A stretch of 64,000 bases of DNA from Candidatus Poribacteria bacterium. GTDB taxonomy: Bacteria; Poribacteria; WGA-4E; WGA-3G. Positions 7,654 through 16,297 of the stretch are shown piece by piece. The DNA lies in NCBI GenBank assembly GCA_026706025.1, contig JAPOZO010000007.1, forward strand, positions 1 through 64,000, read 5' to 3'. How positions within the stretch are numbered: the stretch's first letter is position 1; the number at the start of each line of letters is the position of its first letter. Position numbers and translations under genes: made by a program. The notes below the pieces were generated by a model that saw nothing but the letters and a program-made list of their open reading frames with translations, was not told where the DNA came from and made no database searches.

Positions 7654-8886
7654 ATGAAACAGTTTTTCAGGAGGAATCTACTTTTTTTCTTCCTTGTGTT
7701 AGGGACGTGTCTAAGTTTTACAAAGATGGGTTACGGTCAGGCCCTCGTGTATGTAGGATTTGAACAAACTGAACCGCTTGCAGTTGGTGAGCAGGTAAAC
7801 GTGAATATTCAGATAATGGACGCTCAAGATGTTTCCGGGTACGAACTGACCGTGGGTTTTGATCCAACCGCGCTCCGTTATGTTGAAAGTATGAATGCGG
7901 ATTATCTGCCAGTGGATGTCTTTATTATCCCACCTATAGTTACTAATGAAGCAGTCCATCTCGTAGCGACATCGAAAGCAGGTGCTGCTTCCGAAAGCGA
8001 AGGTACACTTGCCACGTTAACTTTTGAGGTGGTTGAGGTCAAAGATTCTACTATTAAATTAGTGGATGTGATACTCTCCGATAGTGCAGGAATGCCATTG
8101 GCAATCGTAACTAAGAATGGACGCATTACGACAATTGAGTTACCTCCAATCGGAGATGTCAATGAAGATGGAAGAGTGAACATTCTGGATTTAACGTTGG
8201 TCGCAAGTAACCTCGCGGCAGAGGCACCAACGAATCCGCGCGTGGATGTCAATGAAGATGGAATTGTTAATATCTTAGACTTAGTGTTGGTGGCACAACA
8301 TCTTGATGCTATTAGAAGTAGTAGCGTGTCTGATGTCAGAGTTATTCCTGTTAGTCCTGAAGAGATTCCTATTGATTTTCCGGGAACTATCAACTTTTAT
8401 GCCGAAAAACAGGCGATTCAAGAAATCTACACTGAATTCTATAACGCCTTTAACGACTTTGATATCAAAGCCGTTCAAGAGACCTTTGATAGCGCGAACA
8501 TTGTCTTCGGAATCATCTTTGCCGGAAATGAACCCGTGCCTTTAGCCGTAGGCTGGAACGATGTCAAAACCAATATCTTAGGTTTATGGGTGGGCATCGG
8601 CACAAAAGGTGTCAAATGGGGACAGAATGATAGGCTGTCAGATTTTTGGATTCGCTATAAGGGGAGCAAGTTAGAAGCCAGTGCGATAGGCTACAACTGT
8701 TACAAAGGCTCATTCCCAGGGGAAACACACCTCTATTTGCTGAAAGATCCCGAAGATGGGTGGAAAATTCATGAGTTAGATAGCGTCACCGAAAACAATC
8801 TTGGCATATTCGGTTTTCACAAAGGCAACCCGCGGCTTAAGGATAAAGGTAATTTCTTTACGACAGAAAAGGACAAAGCCCCATAA
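7654..8886 (+). CDS. Secreted cohesin-dockerin protein with C-terminal NTF2/SnoaL-like domain
   Basis: The 410-residue protein has a signal peptide (to about residue 28, ending GYGQA). A cohesin-like beta domain follows, roughly 30-155 (YELTVGFDPTALRYVES, GTLATLTFEVV). Two dockerin-type calcium loops lie near 167-215 (DVNEDGRVNILDLTLVASNL and DVNEDGIVNILDLVLVAQHL). A C-terminal region, about 235-400, looks NTF2/SnoaL-like (AIQEIYTEFYNAFNDFDIKA). Cohesin and dockerin bind each other in cellulosomes and related assemblies; having both on one chain suggests self-association or internal packing. It begins 3 bp after the membrane-protein stop. The NTF2-like call is from pattern alone. Confidence 0.75.
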   Translation: MKQFFRRNLLFFFLVLGTCLSFTKMGYGQALVYVGFEQTEPLAVGEQVNVNIQIMDAQDVSGYELTVGFDPTALRYVESMNADYLPVDVFIIPPIVTNEAVHLVATSKAGAASESEGTLATLTFEVVEVKDSTIKLVDVILSDSAGMPLAIVTKNGRITTIELPPIGDVNEDGRVNILDLTLVASNLAAEAPTNPRVDVNEDGIVNILDLVLVAQHLDAIRSSSVSDVRVIPVSPEEIPIDFPGTINFYAEKQAIQEIYTEFYNAFNDFDIKAVQETFDSANIVFGIIFAGNEPVPLAVGWNDVKTNILGLWVGIGTKGVKWGQNDRLSDFWIRYKGSKLEASAIGYNCYKGSFPGETHLYLLKDPEDGWKIHELDSVTENNLGIFGFHKGNPRLKDKGNFFTTEKDKAP

Positions 8887-8923
8887 GTTCACTTTCAGCG
8901 CACATAGTAGTCGTTTAATGTTG

Positions 8924-9058
8924 AGTTTATAGGTAATCCTGTTTGTAGTAGGGCAATTCTGCGGTGTACTCACCCAAATGCGACGTGCATTATTGCCCGT
9001 TGCTTGCCTTTTCTCACTGCGAAGCAGTGCGATAAATCGCACTACTACGAACCTACCG
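8924..9058. repeat. GTTCGTAGTAG-family element, copy 2
   Basis: The core runs from GTTTGTAGTAGGGCAATTC (8941) to CACTACTACGAAC (about 9052). It shares interior sequence with copy 1 and, in addition, flanks AGTTTATAGGTAATCCT and AACCTACC with copy 3 at 16165. It follows the cohesin-dockerin gene and precedes the convergent propeller gene. Confidence 0.7.
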
Positions 9059-9130
9059 TCACATTCAAAGTTGAAAGACTAATAGTTGCTGAAAACTGCC
9101 CGTTTTTGTGTAGCATTCTATTCATATATT

Positions 9131-10249
9131 CTACATTACCTGCTCTAAAATAACGATGTCTCCAGGATTCCATGACTGTGCGATGATGTAGAGTTTGCCG
9201 TCAATCTTACGAATCACTGCGCCGTGCAGATGCTGGAAGGTCTCTACACCTAATTCCTCTTTTAGCATAACGGTTGAGACGAGGTTGTTTCCTTCCAGTA
9301 TATAGAGCGGCGCGCCTTTCTCTTTATTCGGTCCGAAGAGGCATGCAACGACAGCATATCCTGCCTCGTAATCAATGCTACACGGGAACGAACCTCTGAT
9401 CAACGGCAGCGTCTCCAAATAGGTACCGTCTGGTGAATAGCGTTCGATTTCCGCATTTGCCCGATCGGAAGCATCCAATCGGTTTGTACCATAAGGCACT
9501 GTGATGTGATGTCCCGTGCCGAATTGTCCGGGTTCATCGCCTTTGCCACCGAACGCCAGCGGATACCAACTCGCCTTAAGCGGTTCAAGACTCGTGAGCT
9601 TCGCACCCAAGATGTAATCTAAATCAGAGTAACCGGTCGTAACATAGAGCATGCCATCGACGTGTGTTACCCCCGTCGGGACAAACTTTCCACCTTCACT
9701 GAAATAGGTGTTGACCGCCTGATGCTTGAAATCCGTCATCGCGTCTGGAGCTTCCAATGTATGCACGAGTTTCCCATCCATCGTCGTCGTGAAGATTTTG
9801 CCGACATCGTTTGCGGGGAAAGAGAGGTAAGGGGTACCACCGGATGTTGTCCAGGCGGTTACATAGTGGGCGTTGGCTTTTTTCAATGCAGCTGGGGTCT
9901 CAATCAGCCGTGTCGTTTTCAGGTCGGCACTGATTTGGATGATACCGACTCCCGGTAGTGCGAAGTAGGTTTCGCCTTTCCCTTCCCGTCGATCCACGTC
10001 AAACCCACCGTGTGCGTTATCAATTGCAGCGACGACTTCCGCTGGAAAATGGTTGCGCGTATAGAGCACTTTGAACTTAAGCACGCCCTGTCCACTGGTA
10101 GGAGGGGTTTGTAACCCCGATTCAGCTGCCTCGTGATGCGCGACGAACTGAAACCCATCCTGCTCCGCCGGTGGATGTTCTGTCATGTGTGCAGAAGCCT
10201 GCCCGATTATAAAGGTAACAGCGAGAATTAAATAGAAAACCTGTCTCAT
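9131..10249 (-). CDS. Exported beta-propeller-like protein of unknown function
   Basis: A 372-residue protein with a clear signal peptide (LILAVTFIIGQASA, cleavage near residue 20). Repeated short strand segments are spaced like propeller blades (GKGETYFALPGVGIIQISAD, GKIFTTTMDGKLVHTLEA, HVDGMLYVTTGYSDLDYILG, AEIERYSPDGTYLETLPLIR, KIDGKLYIIAQSWNPGDIVI). This resembles NHL/SMP-30-type six-bladed propellers. I do not recognise a catalytic motif. It starts 15 bp after the sugar isomerase stop, at the end of a minus-strand run beginning with the SPASM protein, and may bind or process an extracellular substrate. Confidence 0.6.
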   Translation of the reverse strand: MRQVFYLILAVTFIIGQASAHMTEHPPAEQDGFQFVAHHEAAESGLQTPPTSGQGVLKFKVLYTRNHFPAEVVAAIDNAHGGFDVDRREGKGETYFALPGVGIIQISADLKTTRLIETPAALKKANAHYVTAWTTSGGTPYLSFPANDVGKIFTTTMDGKLVHTLEAPDAMTDFKHQAVNTYFSEGGKFVPTGVTHVDGMLYVTTGYSDLDYILGAKLTSLEPLKASWYPLAFGGKGDEPGQFGTGHHITVPYGTNRLDASDRANAEIERYSPDGTYLETLPLIRGSFPCSIDYEAGYAVVACLFGPNKEKGAPLYILEGNNLVSTVMLKEELGVETFQHLHGAVIRKIDGKLYIIAQSWNPGDIVILEQVM

Positions 10250-10264
10250 TCTTAAATTTCCTCT

Positions 10265-11038
10265 CTATGCTTGTATCATCGCTCGAAATCTTTGGGTAAA
10301 TTCGCAACTGCGCGCGATGCTCGCTATATCTTCCATCTTATATTGGACGACCAGCGGACCGGAAAAACCAATTTCTTTCAAGCCCCCTGCGAACGTCTCA
10401 AAATCAAAAACACCGCCACCGGGTTCACCACGGTTGCTTCCGGATACATGTACATCACCGAGGCATGCCTGCATCGCGTGTGCCGCTGCGTGTGGTTCCG
10501 CACCATCGTTGAAAAGGTGATACGTATCGCACGTCAAATAGACCGGTAATCCTGTGTCCTCAATGAATTGAATACCTTCGCGATAGTTATCAAGCGGGCA
10601 TCCCTTCTCAAACTCAAGCGCGATCTTCATTCCGTTTTCACGGCAGGGGTCTACCATCTGTGAGAGGTTATCGGCAAGTGCGTCCAGAGACGCTTCTCGG
10701 GACACACCTTCTGATGGGTTCACCCACACACCGATGACATCGGCGTTGAATCGACGGGCGACACCAAGCACTATCTCAAAATGTTGCAACGCCTCGGCTT
10801 TTCGGGCGGGTGTTGTCAAAATATGATTGCCGAAGCCAATTGTCGGCGCGACAAGCCCATGTTTTTCGGCAAGGTTCACCGCATCGTCTATTTCCGCCGT
10901 GGAAAGTTCACCCAGAAAACCGGAATGTACAGGAATATTGATACCTTCATAGCCTGCTTCGGCGACGAGATCAAAAATCTCGGCACGCGTAAACCTGCCT
11001 AATGTACCAGCGTAAGGATCGTAACAGACAGTTAACAT
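10265..11038 (-). CDS. Sugar phosphate isomerase/epimerase family TIM-barrel protein
   Basis: A 257-residue xylose-isomerase-like TIM barrel. Likely metal ligands occur in the usual order: Glu in MKIALEFEKG, Asp and His in YLTCDTYHLF, His in DVHVSGSNRGEP. The last ligand, usually Glu, falls in LVVQYKME, where Gln occupies the expected place. That could mean an altered metal site or a shifted ligand. The family isomerises or epimerises ketoses and includes inosose and hydroxypyruvate isomerases; the substrate is not deducible. The start overlaps the end of the small antitoxin-like gene by 7 bp. Confidence 0.8.
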   Translation of the reverse strand: MLTVCYDPYAGTLGRFTRAEIFDLVAEAGYEGINIPVHSGFLGELSTAEIDDAVNLAEKHGLVAPTIGFGNHILTTPARKAEALQHFEIVLGVARRFNADVIGVWVNPSEGVSREASLDALADNLSQMVDPCRENGMKIALEFEKGCPLDNYREGIQFIEDTGLPVYLTCDTYHLFNDGAEPHAAAHAMQACLGDVHVSGSNRGEPGGGVFDFETFAGGLKEIGFSGPLVVQYKMEDIASIARSCEFTQRFRAMIQA

Positions 11039-11259
11039 TTTTCCTCGCTTGAATCTGTTTCTTTTGATAGTGGATATGGATCTTCTTTCGTTAGTTCACC
11101 ATTAGGGAGTTCATAGTAGAGATGTCCGTTAAAATCATAGACATTCGGAATCCCTTTTTTGCGGTTTTCTTCTTGTGCTCTTTTCGCGGCACGATTGGCA
11201 ATCTGCAGCAACTTACGTGCTTGTTTATGGGTTTCAGGACTCAATTCATCTTGATACAT
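11032..11259 (-). CDS. Small protein, putative antitoxin of the zeta-like kinase
   Basis: A 75-residue hydrophilic protein. Its ATG overlaps the stop of the zeta-like gene as TAATG, indicating translational coupling. The sequence ANRAAKRAQEENRKKGIPNV followed by YDFNGHLYYELPNGEL resembles the small proteins often encoded next to stand-alone zeta-like kinases, which have a helical basic segment and then a short beta hairpin. The antitoxin role is inference from position and this pattern. The gene is intact although its neighbour is frameshifted. Confidence 0.5.
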   Translation of the reverse strand: MYQDELSPETHKQARKLLQIANRAAKRAQEENRKKGIPNVYDFNGHLYYELPNGELTKEDPYPLSKETDSSEEKC

Positions 11260-11886
11260 TATGTCCCTCCATTGGGAATGTCTTGCATAAACAGTTCAAA
11301 GAAGTCATTGTTTATTACCGTAACTTTGTCTCCTTCACCAGAAGCGACTTCCTGGGGATGTTCAGCAGAATTGTAGAATAGATGCCACTCATCTACGAGA
11401 TGTCTATAGGTATACCAAAAGTTGTGCTTGCTCCGATAAAACCGACGCACGACATCTTCCGTTGGTACATGGTGTCCACCTGCCTGCACACGATTCCGCA
11501 CACGAGCAACGCTTGTTTCAGGGGATTTAAGAAAAATAAAGACGATGGTGATCGTATAGCCAGCACGTTTTAATTCAGAAATAGTTCTTACAAATCCTTT
11601 TCCTGCAAGCGTCACCTCTACAATAAAATCTGTCCCCGCTTCAATCAGCGCGTGGATCTCTCTTATGAAGAGTCGTCCAGGCTTGAATTTTGACGCTGTC
11701 CATCTCCTCCGTACGGGATACCAATCTTTCGGCGATTGCATCGGCACCGATATATACAGTGACCTCTGAATTGCGGAGATATTCAGCTGCAAAAGTCGTT
11801 TTGCCGGACCCGTTTGGACCGGCAATAACCATCACATTTTTTGACAATGGGATGCCTTTTAACCTCGGTGCGGTTAGAAACTGCAC
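11259..11886 (-). pseudogene. Zeta-toxin-like kinase, interrupted by one frameshift
   Basis: The N-terminal frame (ATG 11886) carries the P-loop VIAGPNGSGKTTFAAEY and YIGADAIAERL. From about 11690 the family sequence continues in another frame (KFKPGRLFIREIHALIEAG, FIVEVTLAGKGF, VRNRVQAGGHHVPTEDVVRR). Removing one base from the A4 run at 11688-11691 (minus strand) rejoins the two into a protein of about 208 residues, the normal length. Zeta toxins and related kinases phosphorylate UDP-N-acetylglucosamine. Either the copy is inactivated, which is compatible with an otherwise toxic gene, or this is an assembly error; the intact second half favours a recent event. Confidence 0.7.
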
Positions 11887-11903
11887 CTACCGAGTTGCTT
11901 GGA

Positions 11904-13202
11904 TTACTTCTTGTTCAGACAACACTGCTTATATTTCCGACCACTACCACATGGACACGGTGAGTTCCGTCCGATTTTCTGTGAGGCTTGTGCGGTTATC
12001 GGCGTATTAACTTGTGCTTTTTCTTCCCGACGCTGCCGTAGGATAGGCATGATGCTGTTCGCCGGTCGTCCCGCTTGTAGTGCAGAAGCCATCATCTTCA
12101 TCGGTTCATCAATATGATTGAAAAACTGTTTATAGCCAGCGCAGAGATAGTTCAAACCATCTTCACCCGTAGGCGTTTTGATAAAACGGTTTTTCGGACA
12201 GCCGCCATTACAGACAAACTTCACTTCGCAGCTGCGGCAGTATTCAGGGAGCGTGTCCCGCTTATCCGTGCCGAATTTGCGTTGGAACGTTGAATCTACC
12301 ATCTCCGCGATAGTGTTCTCTTCAATGTTTCCGACGTGGTAGTCAGGCGTAACGAAATGGTCACAGGAGTAGAGGTCACCGTTATGTTCGATTGCGAGTG
12401 CGTCGCCGCAGGTTTCATTGAAGACACAGAGGCTTGGGTTATAGCCCAACCATGCCTCAAGCGCGACATCGAAAATCTGCACAAAAATTCTGCCGATGTC
12501 GTTTACCACCCACTCATCGAAAATCGCGCAGAGGAATTTACCGTACTGTCGTGCTGTGACAGAACGTGGGGACACGTTCTTTCCGCCGAAATTCTCAACT
12601 GCGGGGATAAACTGCATAAACTCCGCACCAAGCTCTTTGAAGTAACTATAGACTTCCTTCGGATACTCAGCGTTGTGTTTATTGACAACACACAGTATAT
12701 TATAGTCAACTTGGTGTTTCTGTAAGATGCGTAGGCCTCGGATGACCTGCTCGGACGACGGACGACCGCGTTTGTCGTAGCGATATTTATCATGAGTCTC
12801 TGGCGGTCCATCGATGCTCACGCCGATCAAGAATTTGTTACGTTTGAAAAATTCTCCCCATTCATCGTCAAGGAGTGTGGCGTTTGTCTGAAAGGAATTC
12901 TGGATCTGCATACCGGGACGGCGGTATTTCTGCTGGTATCGGATCGCTTGTCGGAAGAAGTCTACACCCATGAGTGTGGGTTCACCGCCTTGCCATGCGA
13001 ATGTAACCTCATTGACTTCTTGTGCTTCAATGTACTGTTTAACGTAATTCTCCAAGACCTCATCATCCATCCGAAAGGATCGCGTTTCTGGGTAGAGTTT
13101 TTCTTTATCAAGATAGAAGCAGTATTCGCAATCCAGATTGCATATCGGCCCGATGGGCTTTGTCATCACATGAAATGCGCGCGGTGTGCTGTGTTGAACC
13201 AT
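11904..13202 (-). CDS. Radical SAM SPASM protein, anaerobic sulfatase-maturase-like, with SEC-C tail
   Basis: A 432-residue protein with the radical SAM cluster CNLDCEYC (residues about 22-29) and the anSME-type context PIGPICNLDCEYCFYLDKE. It also has AWQGGEPTLMG, FQTNATLL and SIDGPPETHD, and SPASM cysteines near CVFNETCGDALAIE and YCRSCEVKFVCNGGCPKNRF. Such enzymes oxidise Cys or Ser to formylglycine in sulfatases. The last 25 residues (RNSPCPCGSGRKYKQCC) form a SEC-C zinc motif as in SecA tails, which could recruit substrate or partner proteins. No sulfatase gene is in the window, so it must act in trans or have another peptide target. Confidence 0.85.
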   Translation of the reverse strand: MVQHSTPRAFHVMTKPIGPICNLDCEYCFYLDKEKLYPETRSFRMDDEVLENYVKQYIEAQEVNEVTFAWQGGEPTLMGVDFFRQAIRYQQKYRRPGMQIQNSFQTNATLLDDEWGEFFKRNKFLIGVSIDGPPETHDKYRYDKRGRPSSEQVIRGLRILQKHQVDYNILCVVNKHNAEYPKEVYSYFKELGAEFMQFIPAVENFGGKNVSPRSVTARQYGKFLCAIFDEWVVNDIGRIFVQIFDVALEAWLGYNPSLCVFNETCGDALAIEHNGDLYSCDHFVTPDYHVGNIEENTIAEMVDSTFQRKFGTDKRDTLPEYCRSCEVKFVCNGGCPKNRFIKTPTGEDGLNYLCAGYKQFFNHIDEPMKMMASALQAGRPANSIMPILRQRREEKAQVNTPITAQASQKIGRNSPCPCGSGRKYKQCCLNKK

Positions 13203-13515
13203 TTGATTGTCCTCTTTTACCTGACCTCATAGCGTAGACTCCAAAGATGTCTTAAAGTTTAGCATATCTCACGCGAATCTACAAGAAAAATTTGATTACC
13301 AATCCATTACATCAGGACCATTCAATTTTAAGAAATTATTGGATTGGATGTCTTTTTTTGCAGGATCCGGTGCGAAATCTAGCGAAATCCAGCGAAAATT
13401 TCTGCGGTTTTTAAAAAAACATAACATATGTAAAGTATTAACACCTGGCCAAAAAACCTACAATTGAATGACCCTGTCCATTACATAGGAAATCCTTTTT
13501 GGAAAAAAAGAGATG
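13203..13515. other. A/T-rich intergenic region with short direct repeats
   Basis: No gene is visible. The only structure seen is three imperfect 11-bp direct repeats of the type GCGAAATCTAG at about 13372-13399, and several A/T runs. It separates the divergent SPASM and LamG genes and probably holds both promoters. Confidence 0.5.
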
Positions 13516-13524
13516 TGGTATAAT
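13516..13524 (+). promoter_or_regulatory. Extended -10 promoter of the LamG gene
   Basis: TGGTATAAT is an extended -10 element (TGn plus a perfect TATAAT). There is no good -35 at 17 bp, as is usual for extended -10 promoters. The predicted start near 13531 gives a 5' UTR of about 76 nt to the LamG ATG at 13607. Confidence 0.45.
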
Positions 13525-13606
13525 ATATCGCATGAACGGAGTATAGGGAAACCTGTTATATTGTTATTATTTGTTTCAAGAAAATTTTGAACATGGAGGC
13601 GTTAAA

Positions 13607-14377
13607 ATGAAATTACTAACCTCAAGCATTGTGTTACTCTTATGTCTTTGCGCCATTTCATTAGCATTGGAAGAGGATGATCCCGCGATTGTTGGGGTGT
13701 GGCTCTTTGAAGGCGATGTTAAAGATGCATCAGGCAACGGTAATGATGGAAAGATTGTCGGCAATTTTAAATTTGAGAACGGTAAATTTGGTAAGGCAGT
13801 CGTCGCAGGTGGCGGCGGCAGTATTGATGTCCAAGATTCAAAAAGCCTCCAAAGCGTCAGTGAAGAATTGACTGTGGCTGCTTGGTTCCGAGTCGATGCC
13901 GACTCAGATACTGGTGTCAGGAAAAATGGTGCTTATTTGCTGGAAGATCAGTCTGGTGGCGAACCAATACCTGACGGCTTCTCATTCAGAGTTTGGACAG
14001 CTAATGGGATTACACCCGGATTCTACGGCAAAACAGAACTGGAACAGGGAAAGTGGCACCATGTTGCTGGAACGTACGACGGCTTAAATGTTGAAATGTA
14101 CGTTGATGGTGAACCCGAAAGTAAAAAAGGCGCGTTGGATGCCGCCAAGGCAGATTGGAAACCGGAGTGGGGTGGCAAGGTCGCAGCGGGTCAGGTGCTC
14201 CAACTCAAATTCGGGCCAGAGTCCTTTACCGGTGGCATTGACGAGATTGTCATTCTCAGTCGCGCCCTTGAGGCAGATGAGATTCAGCAGCTCCTGAACG
14301 GTTGGGAAGATGCTTTCCCCGTTGAACCGGAAGGAAAATTGGCAACGACGTGGGGAAGAGTGAAAGCTGCCCGATAA
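13607..14377 (+). CDS. Secreted LamG/concanavalin-A-like domain protein
   Basis: A 256-residue protein starting at ATG 13607, chosen over an upstream in-frame start because GGAGG lies at 13595-13599 and a signal peptide follows at once (LLTSSIVLLLCLCAISLAL). The body is one LamG/ConA-like jelly roll: VGVWLFEGDVKDASGNGNDG, ELTVAAWFRVDAD, GKWHHVAGTYDGLNVEMYVD and GGIDEIVILSRALEADEI are the hallmark strands. The family binds carbohydrate or protein ligands outside the cell. It is a single gene with its own promoter; no operon partner is seen. Confidence 0.85.
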   Translation: MKLLTSSIVLLLCLCAISLALEEDDPAIVGVWLFEGDVKDASGNGNDGKIVGNFKFENGKFGKAVVAGGGGSIDVQDSKSLQSVSEELTVAAWFRVDADSDTGVRKNGAYLLEDQSGGEPIPDGFSFRVWTANGITPGFYGKTELEQGKWHHVAGTYDGLNVEMYVDGEPESKKGALDAAKADWKPEWGGKVAAGQVLQLKFGPESFTGGIDEIVILSRALEADEIQQLLNGWEDAFPVEPEGKLATTWGRVKAAR

Positions 14378-14410
14378 TCTAATGAGTGAAGCAAGTCCAT
14401 TGTCGCTATA

Positions 14411-14437
14411 CGAGGACACGCGCAAGTGCGGTCCTCG
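14411..14437. repeat. Hairpin downstream of the LamG gene
   Basis: CGAGGAC and GTCCTCG arms enclose a GC-rich loop with inner CGC/GCG pairing. No T tract follows on the plus strand, so it is a REP-like hairpin rather than a confident terminator. Confidence 0.35.
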
Positions 14438-14451
14438 CACAATATTTTAAG

Positions 14452-14542
14452 TAGAACTTATGTATTACCTCTTAAAGTCCCCCTGATAAGGGCGATTTAG
14501 GGGGTTAAATACAATTTCTCTGGTCAATTTGGGTGAGTCCTA
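14452..14542. repeat. Degenerate AGGACTTACGCA-family element
   Basis: The core AAAGTCCCCCTGATAAGG-GCGATTTAGGGGGTT matches the interior of the well-preserved element at 26170-26258. The ends AGAACTTATG and GAGTCCT are decayed versions of its inverted termini. Non-coding. Confidence 0.55.
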
Positions 14543-14562
14543 TTAAGCATATCTTTTCTTGT

Positions 14563-16050
14563 TCAGTCAAATGCCAAAATCTTCTTAATCTTACCCGGTT
14601 GTGCCCAATTGCACTTTCCTGCGCCATTGAGTTGCTGTAACAGCGTCGGAATCTCTGGATTCTCAAGCGCGATTTTGATTCGTTGTGCGTCATGCGCAGT
14701 CCAACACGGAATGAATGCGTGCATTGCCTGGTTCCCTTGCCACATCTGTCCCTCTACACTGCTCAACACTACCGGTGTAAAATCGCTTTTCCCGTACGCC
14801 TGCCAGATCACTTTGAAAGGCGCGAATGCATAAGGACCCACACCAAGCAGTGCCCACCAATTCCCTCTCTTCATAGCGGATCGGAGAAGCACCCCTTTAC
14901 GGGCTTTTAGTGCCTCTTGGGCATTCTGAAGGTGCTTTTTTAAGGTATCCCACTGTTCGATTTCTTCTAATATGAGCGGTTTTCCTGTCTGCTGATGATA
15001 CGGCAACAGGATCCATTTGCGCGGTAAAAGTGTGTTTTGTTGCCATATCTCTTTTGTTGCGAGTGGGTGTAGAAACTGTTCAGGGAGATGTGAAGGTTTG
15101 CGATCAAAGATAAAGACGCTATTTGCACCACAGGTATTCACACCCTGTCGTGGTTTTTGTTCTGGTGACAATCTAATTTCAAGCGTCGTGTCCATATTCA
15201 GTTCATCAAGATTTTGCACGACTCGCCACGGGTCTGTCGGATTTTTGAATGGCAGTGCCTTATGCGCAGCCCATTTTCCGTCTAACTCTCTAAAATACGA
15301 GACTGGGAAATCCTGTCGCGTGTCTCCGTGAAATTTCGCACAACAGTACGATGTGCCAACGCCGTCAAACACTTTTGTTGCTGTGAATTCATAGACGGTA
15401 TCTACGGCAAAATCCCTGCAGGAATCAACGCCGTTTCGCGAACCTCTGGCACTGTAATTCCGAAATCCGCTATGGGCACCGTCGCCGAAAAAGAGGGATG
15501 TTGGGAGATAGAAACACCCCATCCCATTCTTTTTCAGTAGTCTTCCGAGAGCCACCTTCAGCACCAGGGCCGCTATGTCAGTTCGGGAGGAACCGAGAAG
15601 TGTTTTCTGTCTATCTGGTACAAGTCCTTCTTCAAGGAAAAAGGGTTTTATGCGCGCTTTATACGCTGTCGGTAAGGTCCCGAAGTTTGCCCACGGTGGA
15701 TTCCCGACAAGAATATCATATTTCCTCTCATGTGCCTCTGTAATAACATCTTGGCAGAAAATTTGAGAGGCTGGAAAGTCAATACCAAACTCGTACTTGA
15801 CGTTTTCCCTAAACCGTTTAAGATGTGCGGGGGCTATCTCAATAAGCGTCAGACGTGACAGACGTTCCTTGGTAATAGGAACCCCTTTTTGTCTTGCGAT
15901 GTGGAGCATCGCAAGCGGGAATGCTCCCTCTCCTGCAGTCGGGTCGCAGATATGTGCACCTTCAAGCCATGCCTCAAAGATGCCCCATCTGTTGATGAGC
16001 CATTTTGCCCATTTCAAAGGTGTAAAAACCTGTCCAATCTGTTTTTTCAT
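14563..16050 (-). CDS. N6-adenine DNA methyltransferase, Eco57I/TaqI-like, orphan
   Basis: A 495-residue protein with an N-terminal QVFTPLKWAKWLI segment and SAM-binding motif I (HICDPTAGEGAFPLAML, residues about 34-50). The catalytic motif IV is NPPW in YDILVGNPPWANFG (about 115-118). The C-terminal half (from about 260) looks like a target-recognition region. This is the arrangement of gamma-class N6 methyltransferases related to type IIG enzymes, but no nuclease motif or separate restriction gene is seen nearby. It may be an orphan or regulatory methylase, or half of a system with distant parts. It is convergent with the LamG gene and flanked by repeat elements on both sides. Confidence 0.8.
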   Translation of the reverse strand: MKKQIGQVFTPLKWAKWLINRWGIFEAWLEGAHICDPTAGEGAFPLAMLHIARQKGVPITKERLSRLTLIEIAPAHLKRFRENVKYEFGIDFPASQIFCQDVITEAHERKYDILVGNPPWANFGTLPTAYKARIKPFFLEEGLVPDRQKTLLGSSRTDIAALVLKVALGRLLKKNGMGCFYLPTSLFFGDGAHSGFRNYSARGSRNGVDSCRDFAVDTVYEFTATKVFDGVGTSYCCAKFHGDTRQDFPVSYFRELDGKWAAHKALPFKNPTDPWRVVQNLDELNMDTTLEIRLSPEQKPRQGVNTCGANSVFIFDRKPSHLPEQFLHPLATKEIWQQNTLLPRKWILLPYHQQTGKPLILEEIEQWDTLKKHLQNAQEALKARKGVLLRSAMKRGNWWALLGVGPYAFAPFKVIWQAYGKSDFTPVVLSSVEGQMWQGNQAMHAFIPCWTAHDAQRIKIALENPEIPTLLQQLNGAGKCNWAQPGKIKKILAFD

Positions 16051-16164
16051 TTGATTAAAGGATACTCGTTATCTTGGATTTGTGCAACGATATTTAACTT
16101 GATAATAGACATAGAACACATTATAATTAAAATGGTACTTTCTCAACTTTGAACTTAAGGGTAG

Positions 16165-16236
16165 GTTCATAGTGGTGTGATTTATCGCACTGCCTTGCAG
16201 TGAGAGGAACGGGCAATGAATTGCCCTACTACAAAC
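16165..16236. repeat. GTTCGTAGTAG-family element, copy 3 (inverted)
   Basis: GTTCATAGTGGTGTGATTTA to CCCTACTACAAAC is the reverse complement of a shortened copy 2, including the shared flanks GGTAGG and AGGATTACCTATAAACT. It lies between the methyltransferase and the HicB-like gene. Confidence 0.7.
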
Positions 16237-16297
16237 AGGATTACCTATAAACTGAAACCTAACGAAATAGTAGTATCCTACCTATAACGGGTGAATT

